A stretch of DNA of 12,297 nucleotides from CG03 sp034660675 (GTDB lineage: Bacteria; CG03), in assembly GCA_034660675.1 (NCBI GenBank), contig JAYEJT010000097.1:1-12297 (forward strand), read 5' to 3'. Within the stretch, counting starts at the first letter, position 1. Each line of letters begins with the position of its first letter. The notes under the pieces are model-generated. The model saw only the letters and a list, made by a program, of their open reading frames with translations, did no database searches and had not been told where the DNA came from. A program made the position numbers and the translations under genes. This document shows, piece by piece, positions 5,372 to 12,249 of this stretch.

Positions 5372-6853
5372 ATGATGCAGAGAGAACGCTGGTCTTCAAA
5401 AATGGTTTTCATATTTGCGGCTGTCGGTTCTGCCGTTGGACTAGGCAATGTGTGGCGGTTCCCCTATCTGGCCGGAAAATACGGCGGCGGCGCATTCCTC
5501 GTACCCTACATAATAATGCTTTTTATAATTGGGGTTCCTCTTTTGATAATGGAATTCGCCATCGGGCAAAAAATGCAGATGGGCCCTATCGGCGCGCTAA
5601 AAAAAATTCAAAAAAAACTGGCAGGGATCGGACTGGCTTCCGTTCTCTGCGGATTTGTGGTTGTGAGCTATTACGCGGTGATTATGGCCTGGTCAATTTT
5701 GTACATGTTCTTTTCCTTCAATCTTTCATGGGGCGCGGACACAAAAAGTTTTTTCTTCAACAGTGTCCTTCATTTAAGTTCCGGGGCGGGAGCGCCGGGA
5801 CATATCGTCATTCCCATTATTTTTGCGCTTGTCGCGGTGTGGATAATGGTTTATTTTTCAATATGGAAAGGCGTAAAAAGCGTCGGAAAAGTTGTTATGG
5901 TAACAATCCCTCTTCCTGTCATACTGATTTTTGTGCTTCTGATCCGCGGAATGACTCTTCCCGGCGCGGCGGACGGGATACTGTTTTACCTGACGCCCGA
6001 TTTCAGCGCCCTGCTTGATCTGGAAGTCTGGAGAGCCGCCGCGTCTCAAATATTTTTCACACTGAGCCTGGCTTTCGGCGTAATGATTGCTTACGCCAGT
6101 TTCCAGCATGAATCAAGCGACATCAGCAAATCCGCTATCATAACATCACTGCTTAATTCCGGGATTTCCATCATTTCCGGTTTGGCTGTTTTTTCAACAC
6201 TCGGTTATATGTCTGTACAAAGCGGTGTTCCCGTAAAAGAGCTTGCCGCATCAAGCGGGCCTTCGCTGGCTTTCATTGTTTTTCCAAAGGCTCTGTCCCT
6301 GATGCCGATGGCGCCGTTACTGGCGGTTCTTTTTTTTGTAATGCTGATAAGTCTCGCAATCGACAGCGCCTTTTCGCTGGTTGAAGCGGCCTCAACGGTG
6401 CTGTGCGATAATTATCCGCACCTGAGAAAGGAAGACATTTCCTTCTATGTCTGCGCAGCCGGGTTCATCTGCGGAATAATATTTACAAGTTTTGCGGGTC
6501 TTTACTATCTTGATATCACAGATCACTTCATCACCAACTACGGTCTGGTCGCCGCGGGCCTGCTGGAAATATGGGCAGTGGTTCATTTTTACGGCGCGGA
6601 AAAACTCCGCGCTTATATCAACGAGGTTTCTGATATAAAAATAGGAAAATACTGGAGTCTGGCCATAACTTATATAATCCCCGTTTTGCTTTTTTTATTG
6701 CTTATAACAGGGATCGCCCACGATATTAAACAGCCTTATGAGAATTACCCTCAGTGGGCGCTTTTCTGTTTCGGATGGCTGGTGCTGATCCTGGTTTTCA
6801 CGGCAAGTTTCCTCTTCTCTCACTTCGCCTCAAAATCAGCGCCTGAAAAATAG
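5372..6853 (+). CDS. Sodium-dependent transporter, SNF/NSS family
   Basis: The 493-aa polytopic inner-membrane protein has the LeuT fold and imports an amino acid or amine with Na+. The family signature is in TM1: GSAVGLGNVWRFPY (19-32), followed by GGGAFLVPY and by E61 in TM2. The unwound part of TM6 reads FFTLSLAFGVMIAYASF (228-244). About 11 membrane segments can be drawn, the usual count for prokaryotic members. Odd residues: S266 in TM7 (NSGIS, 262-266), where LeuT has its charge-carrying Glu290, and D331 in TM8 (LAIDSAF), where LeuT has Thr354. Ser and Asp at these places are typical of chloride-dependent eukaryotic members. Two ATGs (5372 and 5375) compete; GAGG is eight and eleven bases away. 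Substrate is unknown. A tail-to-tail gap of 14 bases separates it from the minus-strand operon, with no clear terminator. Confidence 0.95.
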   Translation: MMQRERWSSKMVFIFAAVGSAVGLGNVWRFPYLAGKYGGGAFLVPYIIMLFIIGVPLLIMEFAIGQKMQMGPIGALKKIQKKLAGIGLASVLCGFVVVSYYAVIMAWSILYMFFSFNLSWGADTKSFFFNSVLHLSSGAGAPGHIVIPIIFALVAVWIMVYFSIWKGVKSVGKVVMVTIPLPVILIFVLLIRGMTLPGAADGILFYLTPDFSALLDLEVWRAAASQIFFTLSLAFGVMIAYASFQHESSDISKSAIITSLLNSGISIISGLAVFSTLGYMSVQSGVPVKELAASSGPSLAFIVFPKALSLMPMAPLLAVLFFVMLISLAIDSAFSLVEAASTVLCDNYPHLRKEDISFYVCAAGFICGIIFTSFAGLYYLDITDHFITNYGLVAAGLLEIWAVVHFYGAEKLRAYINEVSDIKIGKYWSLAITYIIPVLLFLLLITGIAHDIKQPYENYPQWALFCFGWLVLILVFTASFLFSHFASKSAPEK

Positions 6854-6867
6854 GCCTGCAGTTTTTA

Positions 6868-6966
6868 TTATTTCTGTTTCTTCTCTCTTTTCAATTTTCG
6901 TTTTTCTTTAAGAGATAATTTTTTTTCTTTTTTCACTTCATGCTTCGCTCTGTCTTTGCTTCCCAT
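6868..6966 (-). CDS. 32-aa lysine-rich mini-protein
   Basis: This small reading frame starts MGSKDRAKHEVKKEKKLSL and ends KKQK before TAA. Thirteen of 32 residues are Lys, three Arg and four Glu, so it is highly basic and probably helical. A perfect AGGAGG (6977-6972) lies five bases before the ATG. The gene overlaps the 3' end of the dehydrogenase gene by 29 bases in a different frame and would be the last gene of the operon. From memory, tiny proteins beginning MGSKDK or similar with lysine-rich tails recur in unrelated bacteria as unnamed short genes. This one fits that look, but I could not search. Function is unknown; nucleic-acid or ribosome contact is a guess from charge alone. Confidence 0.72.
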   Translation of the reverse strand: MGSKDRAKHEVKKEKKLSLKEKRKLKREKKQK

Positions 6967-7762
6967 TTTGTCCTCCTGTTTCTTCGCCAAAAATTCTGTT
7001 ATAGCCCCAATTGTACAAAAATTCCGGCAAAATTTTCATAAACTGCGCCACAAACCACCAGCGCTTCGGCACATACGCAACCTTCTTCTTTCTCTTTATG
7101 GCCGCGCATATAAACTCTGCGGCCCTTTCCGGCGATGCCCTCCAGAAAGCCCATTTATGATTTTTTATGAGGGGGGTATCTATAAAACCCGGCCTTATAT
7201 CCGTGACGGATATTTTTGTTTTGTTGAGTTTCTGTCTCATCCCTTCCAGATAATTTGACACAAAGGCCTTTGACGCGTTGTAGGCGGGAGCAACAGCCGA
7301 ACCCCGGATCCCCGCTATTGAGGATATGCCGACGAGATGACCGGCCCCCTTACTCAAAAAATAATTTACCGCAACATTTGTCATTGCTGTAAAACCGGCA
7401 ACATTAACCGCGAGAGTTTCAAGCTCCGGTGCCGCCCTGAAATTTTTATTGGTAACGCTTATTCCGGAATTGATAACGATAATGTCCGCGCCGCCCATTT
7501 CGGCTATCAGTTCACCCAGCAGTTTTTGCGCGGAAGAGGGTTCACTTATGTCAATTTTTTTTATGTGCGTTGTTGACGGTATTTCTTTTTGAAGTTTTTC
7601 CAAAAGCGCCGTCCGGCGCGACGCCAAACCAATCTCATAACCGTTTGCAGCCAGCTCTTTGGCCAGAGCCCTCCCTATACCTGAACTGGCTCCAATAACA
7701 ATAGCTTTCCCTGAAGGTGCCAGGGGTTGACTTTCGTGACTTATTTGTTCTTCCGTAAACAT
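6938..7762 (-). CDS. Short-chain dehydrogenase/reductase (SDR)
   Basis: The 274-aa classical SDR has an N-terminal Rossmann fold. The cofactor loop GASSGIG (24-30) is followed by RR at 49-50 after the second strand, which favours NADP(H). D71 (KIDIS), NSG at 98-100 (the usual NAG with Ser), N120, S148, Y161 and K165 (YNASK) complete the catalytic set, followed by PGFIDT (191-196). The C terminus (about 225-260) is basic and aromatic, with KRWWFVAQFMKILPEFLYNWG, a tail seen in membrane-associated SDRs acting on lipids or ketone groups. Substrate is not identifiable. The ATG lies six bases after the tatD stop and has no clear Shine-Dalgarno, so translation is probably coupled to tatD. About 16 residues precede the Rossmann core, so a later start is possible. 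The last 29 bases overlap the mini-protein gene. Confidence 0.92.
   Translation of the reverse strand: MFTEEQISHESQPLAPSGKAIVIGASSGIGRALAKELAANGYEIGLASRRTALLEKLQKEIPSTTHIKKIDISEPSSAQKLLGELIAEMGGADIIVINSGISVTNKNFRAAPELETLAVNVAGFTAMTNVAVNYFLSKGAGHLVGISSIAGIRGSAVAPAYNASKAFVSNYLEGMRQKLNKTKISVTDIRPGFIDTPLIKNHKWAFWRASPERAAEFICAAIKRKKKVAYVPKRWWFVAQFMKILPEFLYNWGYNRIFGEETGGQNGKQRQSEA
6972..6977 (-). promoter_or_regulatory. Consensus ribosome-binding site of the lysine-rich mini-protein
   Basis: AGGAGG on the minus strand, five bases from an ATG, inside the coding region of the dehydrogenase. Its perfect match and spacing are the main reason to accept the 32-codon gene. Confidence 0.65.
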
Positions 7763-7768
7763 AATGCT

Positions 7769-8524
7769 TTAAATACCAAAAAATGCGCTGACATTTTTAT
7801 CAACAGCTTTAGAAAGTTCCTCCGGCGTAAAACCCATAATTCCTGATGCCGTGTCATATGTGTGTTTCACAAAAGCAGGTTCGTTTCTTTTGCCCCGCAT
7901 AGGATGGGGAGCAAGATAAGGAGAATCTGTCTCTAAAAGCAGACGGTCAAGCGGCATTTTAGCGGCAGTTTCCCGCAAAGCTCCGGCGTTTTTGAACGTG
8001 AGCTGACCCGCGAAAGACACAAAATATCCGCGTTTCAACCAGATCTCAAGCTCACGGGCCGTTCCCGAAAAACAGTGTATCAGAATTTTTATTTCCGGAA
8101 AATTCCTCAGCACATCCGCGCAATCGTCAAAGGCTTCACGGCAATGAATAATAACGGGAAGATTTTTTTCCTTCGCCAGCATCATCTGCTCTCTAAAAAC
8201 TCTGATCTGAATTTCTCTCGGTGAATTCTCGTAATAATAATCCAGCCCTATCTCGCCGAGAGCGACAATTTTTTCATTTTCCAGGATACCGGGCAGAACA
8301 CCTCTTATATCCGCGTAATTTTCAGCGTCATGAGGATGACAGCCGGCGGCGCCGTAAATCCCGTCCCTTGCTTTTAACTCATTAAACAGCGCTATATCTT
8401 CATCCGCGAACTCCGTGAGAATACAAACCATTTTTTCCACACCCGCCTCACGCGCGCGCAAAATAACATCTTCTCTGTCCGGCGTGAATTTTTTGTCAGT
8501 GAGATGGCAGTGAGTATCAATCAT
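7769..8524 (-). CDS. tatD: TatD-family metal-dependent hydrolase (DNase)
   Basis: The 251-aa TIM-barrel amidohydrolase-fold protein belongs to the TatD/YcfH group. Members are Mg2+/Mn2+-dependent DNases, and some act on D-aminoacyl or other substrates. Metal-binding and signature residues are all present: H5 and H7 (DTHCH), GCHPHD (61-66), E91 in GEIGLDYYY, H127 in IIHCRE, H150 in LIHCFSG and D200 in LLLETDSPYLAP. Length is normal for the family. The ATG at 8524-8522 fits the conserved MIDTHCHL start. No Shine-Dalgarno precedes it, because the bases just upstream belong to an inserted palindromic element, which may have replaced the original leader. It follows the nucleoside transporter in the operon. 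A nucleic-acid salvage pairing is possible but is only inference. Confidence 0.95.
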   Translation of the reverse strand: MIDTHCHLTDKKFTPDREDVILRAREAGVEKMVCILTEFADEDIALFNELKARDGIYGAAGCHPHDAENYADIRGVLPGILENEKIVALGEIGLDYYYENSPREIQIRVFREQMMLAKEKNLPVIIHCREAFDDCADVLRNFPEIKILIHCFSGTARELEIWLKRGYFVSFAGQLTFKNAGALRETAAKMPLDRLLLETDSPYLAPHPMRGKRNEPAFVKHTYDTASGIMGFTPEELSKAVDKNVSAFFGI

Positions 8525-8614
8525 GTAATGGGGATGTAATGGGGACGGTTCCTATTGTAAAGAGGTAGTAAATTGGCCAAAAGTAATAGGAACCGTCCCC
8601 ATCTCACATTACAT
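8523..8614. repeat. REP/MITE-like palindromic element between nupC-like gene and tatD
   Basis: An 18-bp perfect inverted repeat (8539-8556 with 8585-8602, core GGGGACGGTTCCTATT) encloses a 28-base centre that contains the palindrome TTGGCCAA. Outside it, ATGTAATG (8523-8530) pairs with CATTACAT (8607-8614), giving imperfect terminal repeats. The left end carries an 11-bp unit, ATGTAATGGGG, twice in tandem (8523-8533 and 8534-8544). No transposase is encoded. From memory, palindromes with GGGGACGGTTCC-like ends occur with REP-associated tyrosine transposases (RAYT) in several bacterial groups, so this is probably a non-autonomous REP-type unit. Its right end provides the last Met and TAA of the transporter gene, and its left end shares two bases with the tatD ATG. 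Confidence 0.75.
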
Positions 8615-10357
8615 CAGTATTCCGGCAACCGTACCCGTCATACAGGCGGCTATGGCTCCGGCAAACATCGCGCGAATTCCTATTTTGGCGAGCGCCGCTC
8701 TTTTGTTCGGCGCTATGCCTCCTATCCCGCCTATCTGTATCCCTATAGAGGCAAAATTGGCAAAACCGCAGAGAGCATATGACGCTATCACCGCCGAGCG
8801 CTGCGAAAGCATTATAACATTCCCCGAAAGAGTGTGATAACCTGTTTTAAGAATACCCGCCAGATTCAGATAAGCGATAAATTCTGTGAGAATCAGTTTC
8901 TCTCCAAGAAGCCTGCCCACAACGGAAGCTTCTCTCCACGGCACACCCATCACCCACGCTATTGGCGAAAATATTATGCCGAAAAGGATGGAAAGATTCA
9001 CAAAAAACAGCGGTTTGTGCCCTTTAAGTCCTGCCCCTCTGAAAAGAAGTTTACCTCCGCGTTTGACGGTGTATCCACTGCCTTTATAACTTGAGACCAG
9101 CCTTTCTTTTATGATAACGCTTTTTTCGCGCGTTTCTTTCACGTTGTATTCAAAATCTTTTATTCCGTTATTAAGTATTATCGTGTCGCCGGGCTTTATA
9201 TTTTTGGCCGCCGCCGCGTCCACAACCAGTCTATAAGGATTTCTTCCAACAGCAATGCTTGTCAAATCGCAGAATTTTTCCAGACCGAAATTAACCATGG
9301 CAATCAACCCCACAAAAGCCATGAGCATAGCCGCGACATTGAGCATAAGAGACATGCCTTCCGAGGCGCCCCTCGCGCCCGCTTCAATCACATTGGCATC
9401 CGGTTTTTCAACATTTATTTTCATATCGCCCGCCGTTTCCGAATGTTCAGTCTGGGGATACACTATTTTTGAAACGGCCAGCGCCGCCGGCGCGCTCATT
9501 ATGCTCGCCGTGACAAGGTGCCCCGCAATGTTGGGAATAAAATCTTTCAGAAAAAGAACATACGCCGCCATAACGCCTCCGGCAACGGTGGCAAAACCGC
9601 CTGTCATGATCGCGTGAAGCTCGCTAGTGGTCATATTTTTTATAAACGGTTTGATAACAAGAGGCGCTTCCGTCTGTCCCACGAATATGTTGGCCGCGGC
9701 GGAGAGAGTTTCCGACCCCGATGTTCTCATTGTCTTACGCATCACATGGGATATCTGCTCCACAATAAACTGCATCACGCCGAGGTGGTAAAGAATTGTC
9801 ATAAGAGACGAGAAAAAAACAATCGTCGGCAGCACCGAAAAGAAAAAAAACATTCCCTCGTTAAGTCCCCTGGGATTTCCCGGACCGAAAGCAAGTTTCC
9901 CGAAAACAAAAGCCGCGCCCTCCTCGCTGAACGAAAGAAGCACATTAACGCTGGAATCAACAAGCGTGAAGAAAAAATAACCGACGGTATCGGACAAAAC
10001 AATAAGACCGAAGATAAGCTGAAGAGCTACCCCCCACAAAACCGGCCTCCAGTTTATATTTTTTCTGTCAACCGACATCGCGTAGCTTATCATGATGAGA
10101 ACAAAAATCCCGAAAAAGCTGAGCAGGCGCGCGCCCAAAGGAGTGTCCAGTTTTCTGATTGAGCCTATCTCCGTCGCCGGCGATGCACTTGCATCCGCCG
10201 CCGCAGCCGCGCTATCCTCCGCGTGAGCCTCGGCGACAAAAGGCGCGTTAAACGAGTTACCCCTTACATGATTAGCCGCGAATCTCAGCGCGAAAAAAGC
10301 CACAACCGCGACACTCATATAAAACCAGAAACGTGAATTTTTTTTCTTTTTATTCAT
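8609..10357 (-). CDS. Concentrative nucleoside transporter (CNT/NupC family) with extra segments
   Basis: This inner-membrane symporter would import nucleosides with H+ or Na+. The start MNKKKKNS at 10357 is chosen over an ATG 42 bases upstream because GGGGAG (10368-10363) lies five bases away and ATGA overlaps the rfbB stop; the product is then 582 aa. Family motifs: GQTEAPLV (227-234), a long helix before KDFIPN, MGVPWREA (470-477), EFIAYLNL (492-499) and ASYALCGFANFASIGIQIGG (525-544). NupC of E. coli has about 400 residues. The excess is an N-terminal membrane helix plus an Ala-rich linker (1-75) and a soluble insert of about 80 residues (371-448) between two core membrane segments. The insert has IKPGDTIILNNG and other beta-strand-like stretches. 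The stop codon is supplied by the REP-like element. Substrate range is unknown. Confidence 0.93.
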   Translation of the reverse strand: MNKKKKNSRFWFYMSVAVVAFFALRFAANHVRGNSFNAPFVAEAHAEDSAAAAADASASPATEIGSIRKLDTPLGARLLSFFGIFVLIMISYAMSVDRKNINWRPVLWGVALQLIFGLIVLSDTVGYFFFTLVDSSVNVLLSFSEEGAAFVFGKLAFGPGNPRGLNEGMFFFFSVLPTIVFFSSLMTILYHLGVMQFIVEQISHVMRKTMRTSGSETLSAAANIFVGQTEAPLVIKPFIKNMTTSELHAIMTGGFATVAGGVMAAYVLFLKDFIPNIAGHLVTASIMSAPAALAVSKIVYPQTEHSETAGDMKINVEKPDANVIEAGARGASEGMSLMLNVAAMLMAFVGLIAMVNFGLEKFCDLTSIAVGRNPYRLVVDAAAAKNIKPGDTIILNNGIKDFEYNVKETREKSVIIKERLVSSYKGSGYTVKRGGKLLFRGAGLKGHKPLFFVNLSILFGIIFSPIAWVMGVPWREASVVGRLLGEKLILTEFIAYLNLAGILKTGYHTLSGNVIMLSQRSAVIASYALCGFANFASIGIQIGGIGGIAPNKRAALAKIGIRAMFAGAIAACMTGTVAGILM

Positions 10358-11340
10358 TTTTTCTCCCCGCTTTCTTTTGCCAAAACACGCTCCGTCCACT
10401 TTGTGTTTTTCACATACCAGTCAACAGTTTTTTTTAGGCCTGACGCAAAAACCGTTTCCGGCTTCCAGCCAAGCTTCTTCTTTATTTTTGAAACACTCAA
10501 CGCATATCTTATGTCATGGCCCGGCCTGTCTTTCACGAATTTTATCAGCTTGTCACTCTTTCCGAGACGCATAAGAATACCTTTAACAACATCAATATTT
10601 TTCTTCTCAATTCCGCTTCCCGCATTGTAAGCCTCGCCGTCTTTTCCTTCTTCAAGAATTGCAAAAACCGCCTTAGCACAATCGGCGACATAGAGCCACT
10701 CTCTCACGTTAAGACCTTTGGCATAAACCGGCACCCGTTTATTTTCAAGAGCGTTCTTTATGATAACCGGAATCAGTTTTTCGGGAAACTGCCACGGTCC
10801 ATAGTTGTTGCTCGCCCTCATTATAACAACAGGCAGGCCATAAGTCCTGTGATAAGCCGACACCAGCATATCCGCGGCGGCCTTGCTCACCGCATAAGGC
10901 GAGTTCGGCGAAAAGGGCGAATTCTCCGTAAATTTCCCCTTAATAATATCGCCGTAAACCTCGTCGGTGGACACATGCAGAAATCTCTTCACCTTATATT
11001 TTTTCGCGGCGTCCAGAAGTACCTGCGTGCCCATGATATTTGTCGTCATAAAAGGCGCGGCGTCGTCTATGCTTCTGTCCACATGAGTCTCGGCAGCGAA
11101 ATTCGCGACAGCATCGGGCTTTTCCTTTTTAAAAACGGCGTCAATTTTGCGGGCGTCGCAAATGTCCGTTTTGTAAAAAGAATATTTCCCTTTAACCTGC
11201 GCCAGTCTCTTCATATCACCCGCGTATGTGAGCTTGTCAACAACGGCAATTTTGTATTTTCCGGCGTTCTGCCTCACAAACTCGCTGCCTATGAATCCGG
11301 CGCCGCCGGTAACAAGAATTTTTTTATACCGTTTTTTCAT
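10354..11340 (-). CDS. rfbB: dTDP-glucose 4,6-dehydratase
   Basis: The 328-aa extended SDR converts dTDP-glucose to dTDP-4-keto-6-deoxyglucose, the second step of dTDP-rhamnose and many other deoxysugar pathways, in the cytoplasm as an NAD+-dependent dimer. Seen: GGAGFIG (12-18) for NAD; VDKLTYAGD (34-42); the dehydratase TDE triad (125-127); YAVSK with Y149 and K153; and the substrate loop NNYGPWQFPEKLIP (178-191), which is diagnostic for RmlB among extended SDRs. NVREWLYVAD (211-220) is the usual NVRDWLYVEDH region, with the following His missing. The ATG lies nine bases after the rfbA stop, with GAGG overlapping that stop. The rfbB stop overlaps the transporter ATG by four bases. No rfbC or rfbD is in the window, so the final sugar is not determined. 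Confidence 0.95.
   Translation of the reverse strand: MKKRYKKILVTGGAGFIGSEFVRQNAGKYKIAVVDKLTYAGDMKRLAQVKGKYSFYKTDICDARKIDAVFKKEKPDAVANFAAETHVDRSIDDAAPFMTTNIMGTQVLLDAAKKYKVKRFLHVSTDEVYGDIIKGKFTENSPFSPNSPYAVSKAAADMLVSAYHRTYGLPVVIMRASNNYGPWQFPEKLIPVIIKNALENKRVPVYAKGLNVREWLYVADCAKAVFAILEEGKDGEAYNAGSGIEKKNIDVVKGILMRLGKSDKLIKFVKDRPGHDIRYALSVSKIKKKLGWKPETVFASGLKKTVDWYVKNTKWTERVLAKESGEKK
10363..10368 (-). promoter_or_regulatory. Ribosome-binding site that fixes the nucleoside transporter start
   Basis: GGGGAG on the minus strand, five A residues before the ATG at 10357. It lies within the last codons of rfbB and argues against the longer reading that begins at 10399. Confidence 0.7.
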
Positions 11341-11349
11341 GCCCTTACC

Positions 11350-12240
11350 TCATTTCCCTGTGACCGCATGAGGCCCTTCCTCTTTCGCCACAAAAGCAAG
11401 ATAACTTCCGTAATCCGTTTTGTGCTCTCCGGCAAGCTTCAGAAGCTGCTCTTTATTTATAAAACCTTTTCTGTACGCAATCTCCTCAACGCAGCCGATC
11501 TTGAGAAACTGCCTCTCTTCCACCGTGCGCACATAAAGCGCCGCGTCAAGAAGAGAGTCGTGCGTTCCCGTGTCAAGCCAGGCAAAACCGCGGCCCAAAA
11601 GCTCAACGCTCAAAAGCCCCTTTTTCAGATACTCCCTGTTTATATCCGTTATCTCAATCTCGCCGCGCGGCGATGGTTTGAGATTTTTCGCTATCCCCAC
11701 GACATCTTTATCGTAAAAATAAAGGCCCGTCACAGCGTAATTTGATTTTGGTTTTTCCGGCTTTTCCTCTATTGATATCACTTTTTTGTTTTCGTCAAAC
11801 TCGGCAACACCGTAACGCTCGGGGTCCTTCACATAATAAGCGAAAACCTTCGCGCCTTCCTTTAACTCCGCCGCCGCTTCAAGCATCCCGCCGAAACCTC
11901 TGCCGAAAAAGATGTTGTCACCCAGGATCAGGCAGACGCTATCGCCCCCTATAAAAGACTCCCCTATGATAAACGCATCGGCCAAACCCCGCGGCTCTTT
12001 CTGCTCGGCAAAACTGAGTTTGATTCCGAGATGCGAACCACCGCCTAAAAGTTCCCTGAACCTCGGCAGTTCGCCGGGGCTTGAAATAATAAGTATGTCG
12101 TCAATGCCCGCCAGCATCAGAACAGACAGCGGATAATAGATCATGGGCTTGTCATAAACGGGAAGAAGCTGCTTGCACACTCCCTTTGTCACGGGATAAA
12201 GCCGCGTCGCTTTTCCGCCTGCAAGAATTATTCCTTTCAT
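11350..12240 (-). CDS. rfbA: Glucose-1-phosphate thymidylyltransferase
   Basis: The 296-aa nucleotidyltransferase makes dTDP-glucose from glucose-1-phosphate and dTTP, feeding RfbB next door. Seen: the N-terminal nucleotide loop LAGGKATRLYPVT (6-18), KQLLPVYDKPMIYYPLS (23-39), QKEPRGLADAF (80-90), the metal-binding LGDN (107-110, D108), EEKP (158-161), VTGLYFYD (170-177), PRGEIEITDIN (191-201) and WLDTGT with D223. The length is normal for RmlA. The nucleotide loop reads GGKATRL, with Ala where most family members have the second conserved Gly (GGxGTRL). This is conservative, and all other key residues are kept, so activity is expected. It is the first gene of the minus-strand operon. The start is directly after the promoter with no ribosome-binding site, so the mRNA is probably leaderless or nearly so. 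Confidence 0.95.
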   Translation of the reverse strand: MKGIILAGGKATRLYPVTKGVCKQLLPVYDKPMIYYPLSVLMLAGIDDILIISSPGELPRFRELLGGGSHLGIKLSFAEQKEPRGLADAFIIGESFIGGDSVCLILGDNIFFGRGFGGMLEAAAELKEGAKVFAYYVKDPERYGVAEFDENKKVISIEEKPEKPKSNYAVTGLYFYDKDVVGIAKNLKPSPRGEIEITDINREYLKKGLLSVELLGRGFAWLDTGTHDSLLDAALYVRTVEERQFLKIGCVEEIAYRKGFINKEQLLKLAGEHKTDYGSYLAFVAKEEGPHAVTGK

Positions 12241-12249
12241 AAGTCGTTT

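Noticed and set aside
6854..6940. The T-rich stretch after the SNF transporter as its terminator.
   Set aside because: No GC-rich stem precedes the T runs; on the other strand the stretch is the lysine-codon-rich mini-gene.
8523..8614. Reading the palindrome between the transporter and tatD as a simple intrinsic terminator.
   Set aside because: There is no U-tract after either arm and the 28-base centre is long; the ends and tandem unit fit a mobile REP-like element better.
8573..8782. A short plus-strand frame starting within the palindromic element.
   Set aside because: The product is low-complexity Arg/Tyr/Ser and it runs antisense to the conserved C-terminal end of the transporter.
9518..10162. 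A 214-codon plus-strand frame opposite the nucleoside transporter.
   Set aside because: The composition is that of a shadow frame (rich in Arg, His and Lys), with no promoter or family signal; the transporter frame holds all CNT motifs.
7769..10357. A new DNA-uptake or defence system made of TatD plus the nucleoside transporter.
   Set aside because: Both are widespread housekeeping-type families, and the pairing alone, with an SDR and sugar genes, does not show a defence or uptake apparatus.
10357..10399. A longer N terminus for the nucleoside transporter starting at 10399.
   Set aside because: No ribosome-binding site precedes it, it would overlap rfbB by 46 bases, and GGGGAG with an ATGA overlap supports 10357.
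10516..11745. A 409-codon open frame on the plus strand across rfbB and rfbA.
   Set aside because: It lies wholly antisense to two clear enzymes with diagnostic motifs, has no ribosome-binding site or recognisable domain, and is explained by codon bias of the real genes.
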